Shown here: in pieces, positions 1-11,855 of the stretch | Numbering within the stretch: the stretch's first letter is position 1 | How the letters are laid out: every line of letters begins with the position of its first letter | NCBI GenBank assembly: GCA_024138025.1 | Contig: JAMXBD010001596.1 | Coordinates: forward strand, 1-64,000 | Direction of reading: 5' to 3' | From: Combretum micranthum | Taxonomy: Eukaryota; Streptophyta; Magnoliopsida; Myrtales; Combretaceae | Length of the DNA stretch: 64,000 nt | Made by a program: the position numbers and the translations under genes | The notes under the pieces: generated by a model | Told to the model about the DNA's origin: nothing | The model's input: only the letters and a program-made list of their open reading frames with translations | Database searches by the model: none

Positions 1-1024
1 CTAGGACAAGATAAAATTGGTAATGTACATGTGAATTCTGCCTTGGTTGAATTAATGGTTAGAATATCGAAGTGGGAATTGTTATAAATATATGTATGAT
101 TTAGTGTAGAATTGAAGTGTCTGAAATCTCTATGATAGCCTAGAAATTCACTTAATAATATGCCTGACCATATAACTAAATTTCCCATGCATAACATATG
201 TGAGTCACATTTCATTTGTTATTATACCTTTGTGGGAAAAAGGCATAATAGCTAGGTAACGGGTGGGCCTAAAAACTTGTATAATGGCATTGGGTCACTT
301 GAATTAGAATGGAAGTAGAGTAGGCACTTGAATCAACTACATAACTTAATGAGTGGGTAGGCACCTGCAACAACCACTAAATGAATGAGGAAAAATTGAA
401 ATCTATGGTCGTATGAGTCTGAAATACCTAACCCCAAATAGAGGGCGTAAATCCATTCAATATAGGCCCCCAGGAAAGTCTTATGTATTGTATGCTCACT
501 TGCTTATGCATTTCATATGATTGTTTAATATAACTTGCTTGCCCTACCGTTTGATGGAGTATTTAATTTTGGAAGTGAAACTCACTAAGCTAGCATAGCT
601 TATACCCTTATAGCTTTTTTTTTTTTATGCAGTTCCTGTACATATGGTTACGTCTCTAGACTTGGCCAAATCAGGTGATGCGAAGTTAGGAGTTTTCCCT
701 TAGAAGTTTATGATTAGCTTTGTATAGTCTTTTGTAGGAAACCTAAATGCTCGAGTCGTTATCAAAAACTGATATCCAAACTTATTATTTTAAGGGGGAA
801 TGCCCCTTAAAATCAATAAATGATCCTGAGATAACTGTGGTTTATAATTTTATACTTATTCTATCAAGTTGAACTATATATCTCCAATTGCATATGTATT
901 CCATTGCCGTAAGGAAACGCCGTGCATCTAATACAAGACTTTTGAATGACTGTGGTAGTGATTCTTAAGTCTCGTTCAGCATGCAGTGGACTGTTACGTT
1001 TAGGATACCGTTTGGGGCGTGACA
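1..1024 (+). mobile_element. Element W: 3' portion of the 5' LTR (Tekay-like chromovirus)
   Basis: The stretch ends in GGGGCGTGACA and is followed at once by a degenerate initiator tRNA-Met primer site, which is how a Gypsy 5' LTR ends. The last ~600 bases resemble the 3' ends of the LTRs closing at 44393 and 55877, including the 'cactaagctagcatagcttatac' type block near 580-615. The LTR start lies left of the window. It contains no gene; a T-run sits near 617-627. Confidence 0.85.
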
Positions 1025-1043
1025 GTTTAAGTATATCAGAGCA
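1025..1043 (+). other. Element W primer-binding site
   Basis: GTTTAAGTATATCAGAGCAG follows the LTR end directly. It is a mutated form of GTTTAAGTTGGTATCAGAGC, seen intact at 55878, which pairs with initiator tRNA-Met. Confidence 0.75.
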
Positions 1044-1159
1044 GCAAAAATGTAAAGCATGACAATAAAATTTAAAAACTTAAAATGTGGAAATAAATAA
1101 ACCTTAGGGTAAGAATAAAGTTAAAGTTTAAAGTAACTAGAAATCTTTTCTTGGTATAG

Positions 1160-2270
1160 GTATCCTTAGGTGAAACCCGGGAAAGAGCCAGAACATTTCT
1201 AAAAAGGACTGGTGAAACATTTTTGGATTACAGGTTGAGTTTGAGAACTCTATGTGAGGATTTCGCTTTGGCCAAGGGAACTAGGACTCTAAGAGAAATG
1301 TATACAATCTGGAAAAGAGGCCTTACGTATACCAGATGGGAAACGGTAGTTGATCGGATTAGGTATGATCAAAGGAGGAGGAGATGGTTAATGTTGGAAA
1401 CAATCTATGCTGTAGAGAGAATCATGGTAGATTATGGAAATGAACCAATGTTAAGAGAGACCACTTTTATCTTAAAGAAGGAAGATAATCCCCATACCTT
1501 GACTTTCGAGTATGAAGGAGCATTGGATCCTTGTACATGTTTGCCCATGATGACTTGATGACCCATAGAGAATGGCTTGAAGCAGATGCGAACAAATCAC
1601 TTCTATTGGCAAGGAATATATCTGGACCTTTTGCCGACGCTTGTAGAGATTCAGGCCCCACCCCTAGTGAAGTAGGCATGCAGTTAGGATTGCCCCAGTA
1701 GAGTTAAACCATGAAGAGGATGAAAGTGAGGAGGGAGAGCACCCCGAGGAAGACCCAAACTGGGTAGATGAGGAAGAGAATAGAACATCCCAACCGGCTA
1801 AATTGAGGAAGATCCAGGCAACAAACCAAACCCACCCAATCCGTATCTTGATCAGGAATTGCAAATCTCGGATAGCTATAGGGTAGAACCTGAATATGAT
1901 CCTAGTCTGTAGAGGGATATAATGAATATGGAGAATATCCGAGAGTGGCAAGTGGAACATCCATTAACCTTGTAGAAAATGAGAATTCTGAAGAGATCAT
2001 GATGAGGGAAGCCTAAGAGAATGTTAGAAGGATTTGGGAGGAAACTGGAGAGGAGATGATAAGAGAAGAGAATAGAGAGATAGAAGATAGGATCAAGAAG
2101 AAGAAGAAGAGGAGGAGGAGGATGAGCTTAAGCAGGAGGAACAGACTTGGCCACCTAGAAGGAAATGGACGATAGTAAGAGAATATTTGAGCTTATTTGT
2201 TAGGAGAGATGATGGGAGTTCTTCTAGTAGAGATCGTCCTCCGACCCCTACCCCAAGAGACTCCTAAGAG
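1160..2270 (+). pseudogene. Element W extra ORF upstream of gag (unknown protein), broken
   Basis: This coding-like region lies between the primer site and gag, where most plant chromoviruses have only a leader. The first reading frame (to 1558) contains LRTLCEDFALAKGTRTLREM and AVERIMVDYGNEPMLRE, which match the corresponding regions of elements X (44599 on) and Y (56090 on). After a frameshift near 1530 the matching segment AHDDLMTHREWLEAD continues in another frame to 1701. An acidic Glu/Asp-rich tail and a Lys/Arg-rich end follow to about 2270. No ATG opens the homologous block; position 1223 is TTG. A pyrimidine tract ending in ATAG lies at about 1148-1159. I recognise no domain. The family assignment rests on three-copy similarity only. 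Confidence 0.55.
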
Positions 2271-2899
2271 AGAAGAAAGTAGTGATGGCGAGCATGACCC
2301 ATGACAGTCCAACAAAAATTTTGTAATAGTAATGAGGGATGCTGAGTTGCCTTAGTGACGTCCTTAGGCAATTGTAGTGTGATATGTCTTTTGTTTCTTG
2401 TCTCGTGTTTTTCCTTCTCAGTTTGGTAAGAGATTGTAGTTTTGATAGGTCTAAATCAGTCAAGTAGCATGGTTTACATGTTTTGTAAGCATAATGTAAG
2501 AGACTCGACCGAATGTATGACCTCAGTATGATCTAATGAAGTTTATCATGTACTTATTTAAAGAAGGAAGTTTCGTTTTTTTAACCAATGACATAAACAA
2601 GAATGCAGCTAATCAGGAACATTATGCACAATATGCTCTTAGGGAACTATAATTAATAACAAGATACATGCATATCATTGCACCCATTGCATCATTATGA
2701 TTGATTTCTTTTGCTTGATTTCATAAATTGAGTTATGATTTGAATTCTGCAATTTGATATTATCAAAATTTCTTGACTTAGATTGCATGATTTGAAATTA
2801 TTATGACTTGTTGAAATTTTGATTGATTACTTGATTTCTGTGAATTATAATTAAGTATTTGAGGGATAACTTAAAGAAAATCTTAAAGCTTACATAGTC
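2271..2899 (+). other. Element W spacer between the extra ORF and gag
   Basis: AT-rich and without an ORF. It corresponds in place to the ~260-380 base spacers at 48903-49163 (X) and 57044-57422 (Y). Nothing else is recognised. Confidence 0.4.
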
Positions 2900-3790
2900 A
2901 TGTACAAACGTACGAATCCGAAGAAATCGAAATCGTGAACAAGGAAATTCCTTGGTAAAAGAAAATAACCAACCTACTTTACCCCAGCAAAACCAACAGA
3001 GGATGGTACCCTAGAACCAGCAAATGGACTTAATAAATGCAATTGAACAATTAGCTAATTTTCTAAACACATTCATCCAAAATTCAAACAAAAAACAAAA
3101 CCTAAATCAAAGCCAAAGTGTGTAGGATTCCACACCATCACCACTGTCACCTTACCAAAGACCCCCTCGAAGCTCTTTACCAAACTTCATAAAGTGTAAC
3201 TGGTATTTAGACAGAGCCTTTGGTAAACTCAATGAAGCGGAAAATTGGTTGCCTTAAATTGAGAAATCTTTTGTAGCTTAAGAGGTTCTACCATACCTTC
3301 AGTAGACCATGGACCTACATGCTCAGATGCAATGCTAGAATATGGTAGGAATCGAGGAAAAGGAGTTTGATACCTACGATCACTTGGGAAGCTTTTGTCG
3401 GGAATTTTTGGAAAATTATTTTCTTTCTAGTTTGAGGATGAGGCATAGTGCAAATTTTCTGCATGCGAAGCAAATAGGCAGAAGGATTGAGCAATATGAA
3501 ACTGAGCTCACTCACCTTCTACATCATGCACTCGAATCTTTCAAAGATAGCACAGAACTGAAGAGATAAGTGTTCTTAGGAGGTCTAGATGAAGACCTAG
3601 GAATTAAGTTGGAAGGAATCAGATTGAAAACTAATTTGGAGTTAGTGGAAGGGCTCAAATAATTGAAGGAGCAAGGAAAAGGAAGTCTCAAATGCCAAAA
3701 AAGAAAGTTTTTGAGAAAGGATCATCTGATGCCTCAAGTTTAGGATTCAAAGGCAAGAGACACAAGTCTTATTATGGATTCCGAGAAAGT
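2900..3790 (+). pseudogene. gag: Element W gag remnant
   Basis: The reading frame is broken repeatedly. The best segment is 3342-3569, with the retrotransposon-gag core REFLENYFLSSLRMR and IEQYETELTHLL, matching the gag of X (49719 on) and Y (57887 on). After a stop the frame continues with VFLGGLDEDLGIKLEG. Gag would form the cytoplasmic virus-like particle. The CCHC zinc-knuckle block present in X and Y is not found, so that part seems deleted before the protease region. Non-functional. Confidence 0.75.
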
Positions 3791-3799
3791 GGGAGTGTA

Positions 3800-4053
3800 A
3801 AACCCAACCCAGCAAAGGGCAAAAGTAGGAATGGGAGTCGTGCCGCGTCAGCCATGCACGGATTGAGGCTCTATAGTTTTGAAGAAAAGTGGATGGTAAA
3901 GGAAGAGGGTGGTGATGAGATGGAATTGACAGCTTTGAACCTAGGTGGAGAGTATGATGCCGGTCTAGTCACTAGGCATGTCATGGTAAATAGAAGTGAG
4001 GCCTATGTATTGTTCCATATAGGAGCAACACACTCGATCCTCACCGCTAGTCT
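3800..4053 (+). pseudogene. pol: Element W protease N-terminal fragment
   Basis: The frame of 3692-4078 contains AYVLFHIGATHSILTASL, the counterpart of the aspartic protease active-site region LFDSGATHSF. The catalytic Asp-Ser-Gly reads His-Ile-Gly, so the enzyme would be dead. The frame is cut at 4053 by a solo LTR, and the W sequence resumes at 7378. The identification is firm because X (near 50655) and Y (near 58850) carry the same motif in the same place. Confidence 0.75.
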
Positions 4054-7000
4054 TGTTAAGCCCCGGAGGCTATCCTAAACATAGCAATCCGCCGCATATA
4101 AAATTAAAGCTAATGAATGACAACCTTAGTCATGTAGGAGCTTCGATATCACATGCAAGGCGTGCTTTCAAGATAGTAGGAGACTCACAGGGTATTCATT
4201 AAGTAGATAATAAAAGCAAGCAAGGACTTATATAAATAAACATAAGATTTCTATAATTAATATCCTTACATCATCTTAGGGGCATTCCCCTTTTAATAGT
4301 CTTCCAAAATAATAACAACTATAACATAAGCCTACAATATAGATTTTCCTAGAAGCCTATGTTCAAAACTTAAATACATAAAGCTTCTCCTAAAAACTCC
4401 TAGTAGCTTATTATACTCGTACCTGGCAAACGGGGTTCCTTGGGGCCAACCAAGAGGTAATCATACTGCACAAAAGCTATAAGGGTATAAGCAAAACTAG
4501 CTTAGTGAGATAATTCCATCTATAAGACATTTCCATAATTCATACAAGTATTTAATCAAAACATATGATAATGCATCAATCATATGAACACACAAGATAC
4601 ACATGATTAACCGAAAATCAAGTGTAGCATGGATTTAACGCCTTCCATGACAAGGGTTGGGAGGTTACAGGCCCATACGACCATCAATATCCACAGATTT
4701 ACCGGCTCCTGCTTGCCTTGTAGACTATCCTGCTCCTTTAGCCACCATGTAGACTTTCCGGCTCCTACCAGCCACCACTACCATTTCCTCTCGTTTCCCT
4801 ACACGAAGAATAGTAGTGAACAAATGTGACTCATGTGTATGATATGCATGAATTGATTTCAATATAAATTTAACCAACAATTTTTAGTTCAAGTTAAAGG
4901 CGATCAACACAATTTTCATCATATCAATACAAGAATCACAATTTATTTATGAAACCATCTTATGATATTCTTAACTTGTATTCAATCATCCATAATACCA
5001 AGTCACACAACAATTATCCATTTTATCTTTTTCTTAATTGCTAGTGCTACTAATTACAAGCACAAAACAAGGAAATGTAACTTAGTAAAAAAATAACTCA
5101 CTCCATATGGTAGATCTAATCGAAATAGTCCTCCGGATAGATGATCTCAAGTCCTTCGTTACCTAAACAAGATGAAATACCCAAAATGAGTCTTTCATAA
5201 AACTTCTATTCTTGAAGATTCTAAACTTTTCTTAAAATCGCAGTAAAATCGTATAAGAGGAAATTCCAACTTAAATGGCCATAACTTGCTCATTTAACTC
5301 GAATTTCGCGTAAATATACCATTTCTGCTATTCGAAAAGATCTATCTATTTCTAAACTAATTTTCATAAAACTAAGTCGTTTGGGTCCCGAAAAGGCAGC
5401 GACCAGATTCATTGCGAATTTGAAAAAAAACTTGTTTTCCTTCTTTTGTCAAAAGCTCACTTGATGAGATAGACAATATAATAACTTGTAAAACTTTGGA
5501 AAGTATATTCTATATATATATTTATTAACTCATGACAAATGTATGAAGTTAATGAAGTTGGCTCAAATTATGAAAAAGTAAAGTTTTGAAAGATTTTGAA
5601 TTTAAGAATTTTTTAAGTGTCCATTTTACTTTGGAAAGATTTTTGGTTATTTGAAATGAGTATTTCTAAATTTAATTGCTTGTAATTTTAAGTTTGTTTA
5701 TAATGAGTATTTCTTTCATTTTCCTAAATCTTATAATCTTCTTAATTTCTTAAAGAATGATTTTTATTTTCTAAAATTAGCTTCCAGCACATTTTGAAAG
5801 TATTAACACTTCTATATTTAGAAAAATGACTTCTTGATTTCTTGAGATCATCTTATTTTTTTATGAAAAGGAATTTCTATTATATGAAGAAAAGATGAAG
5901 TTGTTGAAAAATCCTTGTTTTCTTAAAAAATCCTTTTTATGTATGTTTATAAAAATTCTATTAGGAAGTCCTCTAAGTTTGTTTAAGATGGCTTCTTAGT
6001 TCTTAGAAAAACATTAACTACTTGTTTTTGGTTTCTAGAAAAGAATCTTTATCTTTAAGAAAATATTTCTTCATTTGTTTTGTTGAGACAAAACCATTAT
6101 GTTCCTGCATGAATATGAGTCATAAGTTATGAAAACATAAAGGAACATAATACTTGAAAGAATAAGCTAATTAAGAAATAAATCAAGTATTGGAACTTGA
6201 GCTTGTTCAAGGTATCCCAGGACTAAGAAATGACTAGTCTAGAAGAAAAAGAAAATGTTTTGACTTAATGAGGACAAGTCTAAGACTAGAAAGCTAGTCT
6301 TAAAAACAACTTGAAATTAAATAAATTGCAAGGAAGTAAATAAATTGCATGAAAGGTAAATAAATTGCAAGACAATGAGCTTATATGCTCTAAACAATAT
6401 ATATAGTTACATAGATATATTAGATAGTTATGAACATAAAAGAACATAAAGGAGTTGAGATTATGAACAAAAACAAAGTATGAACATATTGTTGCTTCCT
6501 TAACCTTCATGGTTTTAAAAAACACACACTAAGTTCATACTAAGTAGATGAACATAGAAATTTCTTGAAGAAATTTTACCTAAAAGAGATGAACTAAAGA
6601 GAGCTTCTTGGGAGAGAATTCTTGGGAAATTTTTAGAGAGTAACTTTAGAAATGAAGAAGTGTGAAAGAAGTGAAAGTGTGAAGGTATTTATAGGAAAAT
6701 GTGGGAGGTAAATTGTGTTAATTAAATAAATGAAAAAAAAAACAAATGAGGCATAAATGGGGGGTGGCCGGCCAAAAGAGAGGGTGAGAGAGAGTGAAAT
6801 TTATTTTTTGTTATTTTGTTAATTAAAGTAAGAAATGAAAGATGTGAAATTGTATTGAAAATGAAAATGTGTAAGAAATAGGTGTATGGGTTGTAAGAAA
6901 AAGTAGAGATAGATGAATAGTGTAAAATAGTAGAAAATAGTGTAATGTAAAAATAGACATGACAATTAAATGCCGGTAGTAAGAAAATACGCGTATAAAT

Positions 7001-7372
7001 GCGATATCTGATATTTTTAGCTACCGAAAATTTATGAAATTGATACTTTTAAAAATTTTATATTTTTACGAGTCTAACGGTATATTCGGAATATTTTTCC
7101 TATTCCAGGCTCCGGGACATGTTTTTCAAGAACTGTGTCCGATCGGGTTGAAAAGACACTCGAATTTTGCAAAACTGATATTTTTACATAACCTATAGCT
7201 ATTACGAACTATTATAGCTAATTATTCCAACTTCGTTTTTTAGGGCTAAGGAAAACGGCAATGCCGAACTTAAACTGTTACAGTAAACTAGGTTTTGTTG
7301 ACTCTGGAAATCCGGTTGACTTCCGATTAGGTTTAAGCTGTAATTTGAATCCAAAAATTTCGAGGATTTACA
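4054..7372 (-). mobile_element. Solo LTR, minus orientation, TSD AGTCT
   Basis: The 3,319-bp block starts TGTTAAGCCCCGG and ends GATTTACA on the + strand, so the LTR itself is on the minus strand. AGTCT occurs at both 4049-4053 and 7373-7377, a clean 5-bp duplication. The two flanks join W's protease reading. No internal region is present, so this is an LTR-LTR recombination product. It has a TATA-like TATAAATA on the minus strand at 6686-6693 and a conserved stem-loop at 6282-6301. ORFs inside (for example 4629-4829 and 6286-6525) have no coding signal. Confidence 0.9.
6686..6693 (-). promoter_or_regulatory. LTR TATA box
   Basis: Minus strand TATAAATA within CCTATAAATACC. The same context occurs in the LTRs at 41699, 53098, 61939 and 48059, supporting an LTR promoter. 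Confidence 0.65.
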
Positions 7373-7377
7373 AGTCT

Positions 7378-7777
7378 GGCTAGACAGCTCAAATTTCCAA
7401 TAGTCACCACCACCTCTAGTCTATGAATCAAGACACCCACAGGAAGGTCGTGTTGACTCAGGAGAAGTTGAAAGATTATCCGTCGGAAATATAAGGACAC
7501 CCCTTTTAAGAAGGTGAGCTAATAGTGTTAGAGATCAGTAGTACGAGGTCATTCTTGGTATGGGCTGGTTAACCATGGTTAGAGCTATTGTGGATTGCCG
7601 AAAGAAGATAGTAAACTTTAATGATCAATACGAGAAAGAAGTGGAGTTTGTTGGGGAGACCCCAATCCCTAGAGGAAATGGGTTAAATTCTTTTGAGTTA
7701 ATGATGGAGGTTGAAGACATAATGCCTATTGAGGATACCTCTGATGAGGAGGAATCACAGGAAATAAAAGATATACC
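7378..7777 (+). pseudogene. pol: Element W protease C-terminal part and protease-RT linker
   Basis: After the solo LTR the sequence reads ARQLKFPIVTTTSS, which continues the protease fold and matches AKKFKLPITTTTS in X. It then gives GMGWLTMVRAIVDCRKK, the usual conserved block after the protease of Tekay-like elements (canonical GMDWL). An open stretch at 7560-7802 covers this. The fragment ends in the TSD ATACC (7773-7777) of the next inserted LTR, and the reading resumes at 16271 with VVDEYSDV. There is a stop in the first part. Confidence 0.75.
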
Positions 7778-10023
7778 TATAAGCCCCGGAAAATTTCAGT
7801 AAATAATTCCAAAATAAACATCGAAAATAAACTCTAAAAATGACTCTAAATTAAAACCGAATTTCAACTAGTCCTAAATCACGAACGAATTCAGAAATTT
7901 CTTAATCTTGAGAAAATGATAATCCTTAAAAATAAAATAAGAACTCAGCAGTCTTCAATTTCAAAACCACTATGTACTACAAATTCCATACTTATCTCTG
8001 AATTGTAAAATCGAGTAATATAAATCTAAAAAAAATTATTAAAAAAATAATGATAAACTTTCGAAATAAAACTCAATTCAAGAATTCCGAAAAAGTTAAG
8101 AGATATTAAATACTTACAAAAAAAAATTTTAAAATAATTATCTCAAATTAAATATATTGTATAAACATAAAACGTCAGTTTCCAAATTGGCAAAGATCTA
8201 AATCGGAAAATCACCCGGGGACCCTAAGTGGAATATAATAGATTAAGTCCGGCAATCTCGCCCCCTTAACCCTAGAGGCTGAGGTGTAGTTTAAGTATAT
8301 AGAATAACTCGTAGTAATATAAGGTCGCTTAAAATAATCAGATTGGTAATTTTTTTATCTATTTTGAACTCGTTTGGATACAAACTTTGAAAAGCGTGTC
8401 CCGGGCTCAAGATATAAAAATATACCATTAATACCGTTAGACTCATATTTTCATAAGGATTTCTAAAATATCAGTTTTATAATTTTTTGATAACTAGAAA
8501 TATCTTATTTTGGCAATTATATTCGTATTTCATTACTACCGATAATTAACTAGTCTTTTGGTACTATTTACTACTATTCATTACACAATTTTATTATTCT
8601 TATAAACCCTTATATTTTTAGATAAATATTTTATATATTATAAAAAAATTCTGTTTTTCTAAATTAGTTAGTTTCGGGTTTTTACGGGATTAGTTTCTAT
8701 TTAAGACTCAATATTAAAAATAAAATAAATCAATTTAATAATTGGAAAATATTTGAAAAATATTTTTTATTTTCATAAAATAATCTTTTAGAATTTTTCG
8801 AGTTATAAAAATATATTTATAGCTCATATTCTCGTATTTTGATCATACTGGTAACATATTTGTTGAAACACTAAAATATTCAAATAAATATTTAATTTTA
8901 TTTATGAAAATTCTGCCATTCATTTAAAGATATTTTTCTTAATTTTGTTTAATTTTCTTAATAAAAAGTACTTTTTTCAACCCACACTTCAAGTACACTT
9001 CAATTGTCACTTCTATACATTAATCAAGTTTTCTTTCACTCATTCTATACTCCATTTCCCCACAAATGGCAGCTGACCATACTCCTAATAATAGCCTATT
9101 TTCTTTTATTTTAATGATTTATTTAATGAATTAAAGTCTCTTTTAGTTAGCACGTTAAGTAACATAAGTTACACTTTGAAAAATTTAAGTTACAAACTAA
9201 CTAAACCTTCTCTCTCTCTCTCTCTTTAAATTCACGTGCAGTGTAAACATTGGTTTTCCTAGTAGTCAAGTAAACTTCGGAAACCGAAAAACAAAATCCT
9301 AAATCGATTAGTTCAAGCTTTGTGAGAAAAACCTAGAAACCCTAGATCCGGTTTTCTTCGGTTTCATATCAAAAGAAATTTTATAAAATAATTTAATGTG
9401 GAATATTGTTTTAAAGTGTACTTCAAACTATAGAAAGTTTTGATTTCAAAAAATTTCTATTCTGGGCCTTCCCGAGCTCCATTACGGAAAAGCGAGCCTC
9501 GAAACTAGAAAATTAGAAAAATATTCCGGAATACTCTTTGGAATCGAAATTTTATAAGGATTTCAAAAATATAAGTTTTATAATTTTTCGGGTTATAAAA
9601 ATTACAGTTATAGCCTTTTTCCAGTATTTTCTTTATTAATAGTAAAGTAAATGTCTTGTCTACTATTTATTACTATTCACAAGTACAACCTATTACACAT
9701 ACAACCCATACCCTAGTCTTACATCCTTACAAACACTTATTATATTTTCTTTTCCAAGAAATTTTTGTTTCTTAAATAAATTATTACATTTAACACTTTT
9801 ATTTCATAAATTGCAAATTTAACAAATTCAAATCTTTCCCTCTCCCTTCCTCTCACTTGTCTTCTATTTGCTTATTTTATTTCCTTTTATTAATTAATAC
9901 AAACACTAATTATCTTAATATAAATAGTCTTTTAATTTTCTCTCTCTTCCATTCTCATTTCATTTGTTAAAAACTCACAAAACTCTCTCTTTTTTTCTTG
10001 TTGTTGCCGTGACACTCTCCACC

Positions 10024-10038
10024 ACCACACACACACAC
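10024..10038 (+). repeat. (CA)n tract in LTR
   Basis: A CACACACACA tract follows GCCGTGACACTC. The same CA/TG tract beside a GCCGYGA block recurs at 22867-22885 and 40746-40780 in related LTRs. Confidence 0.8.
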
Positions 10039-11855
10039 GATAAGCTTCTTTCTTCTTCATTTCTTCACTTAATCCAACCTTAGGTGATGATTCTTAAGCC
10101 TCTCTACCATTTAATCTTGTAATGGCAATATTATTCATGTGTATTTTCATCTTAAATCCCCATAAGCATTTGCTAGGGATAAGAAAATGCTAATACATTA
10201 ATATCAAGCCATCACAAGAGTAAATCTTGAGTTTGATGAGCTTTTGTTAAGATAATGTCATGTTCATGCATATAAAAGTAGAGATCTTGCATGAAAATAT
10301 ATGTTCATACTTTTAAACTCCTTCTCATGCATTATAAGTAGTAGATCTAACACTTAGACACTCATATTATACTTGACATTCATGTTCACATAAACATTTT
10401 GTATCTTCATGCATTAATGCTCATAAAGACTTTATCTTGTATATATAAATGTTGTGGTTAGTAGATCTTTATGTAGATAAGACAAAGAACTTAAAAGGAA
10501 AAGTTTTTGTTAGAAATGATCAAAAGAAAATTCGTATGACTTCAAAACTATATTTTGAAAACCCTTGTATCAACTTCAAAACTCATGTTTTATGTGAAAA
10601 ATGAAGGGTATAGGTAATAGGTATCATTAAGTAGTGATTTTCATAAGTTGAAATGAATTTTGATGAGATTAATGTGTAAAACAAAGAGTAGAAACAAAAT
10701 AGAAAATTTTGAGTTATTAGTCAACTTGTGAAATTCGTAACTTGGGATGATGCCCATGAAAACACCTATTATCCAAGCTCAAAATAAAAGTTTTATGTAT
10801 TAAATGAAGTCTTTAAGTGGTAGGTATAGTAAATTCTTAAATTTTAATACATTAAACAAGTTTTTCCCAAAGGAATCATTCAAAAAGATAGATTTCTAAA
10901 ATTCGGATTTTTGAGTAAATCCTATTTGAAAACATATTTGCAAAGTGTAAAATGCAAATTTTTATGTACAAATGAAGGTCCTAGGTAGTGGATATTATGA
11001 AGACTCAATTTTAACTAAGATGACTAGAAATTCCTAAGAATGAATCCCAAAACACAAGTGTATTGTCAAGGTTAGAAAATTAGATTTTTCAAAGCTAGTT
11101 ATTATTGAAGTCTTACAAAATAAAGAGTCCAAAAATTTTCTTCTAGCAAAAATCATCAAGATCATGTATACATTAAACTCATCACATGTCATTCATGCTA
11201 GAAAATCATTCGTATTTCATGTATACATAATTTGTCAAGTAGAAACATTACAAGCCTTTACAAAACTATTTTTCAAAATCGGGAACCGTTATTGATCAGA
11301 ACTGATCCCTTTGTTTCGTGACCTAAATATTTTCAAAACTTAAAAATAATATTAGAATTAGATAGATCTTTCGAAGTAGATATAAATCGATATAGAATTT
11401 GCGAAATTCCAAGTTAAAATGACCAAGTTATGGCCGTTTTAAGTCGAGACTTTCGCAAATAGCGAGAATTATGATTTTGATTAGTTTTGATATATAGTTT
11501 GGATTAGTTAAATGATGAAATACTTATTAGGATATTTCTTCTTTGTTAGGTGATCCCGAAACCGACGAATCCTTACCACCAGACTACTACTACTAAATGA
11601 CCGGCGAATTATGGCCAAGTGAGTATTACTTCCGATTCCATTTATTGTATGTGATTGTAATGATAGTTGCACTAGATTTTTGGTAAAGATAAAATGGATG
11701 TGCATGATGGGGATGAATGGGAACTATGTATGGTTGTTGTTGATATGAGAAATGTAATATAAGAATATCGAAGCCGGGTGATTTACTATTGCTTGTATAG
11801 ATGAATTAGAATTGACTGTCTGCGATTATTGATTGGTCACTTAAAGAATTGATAT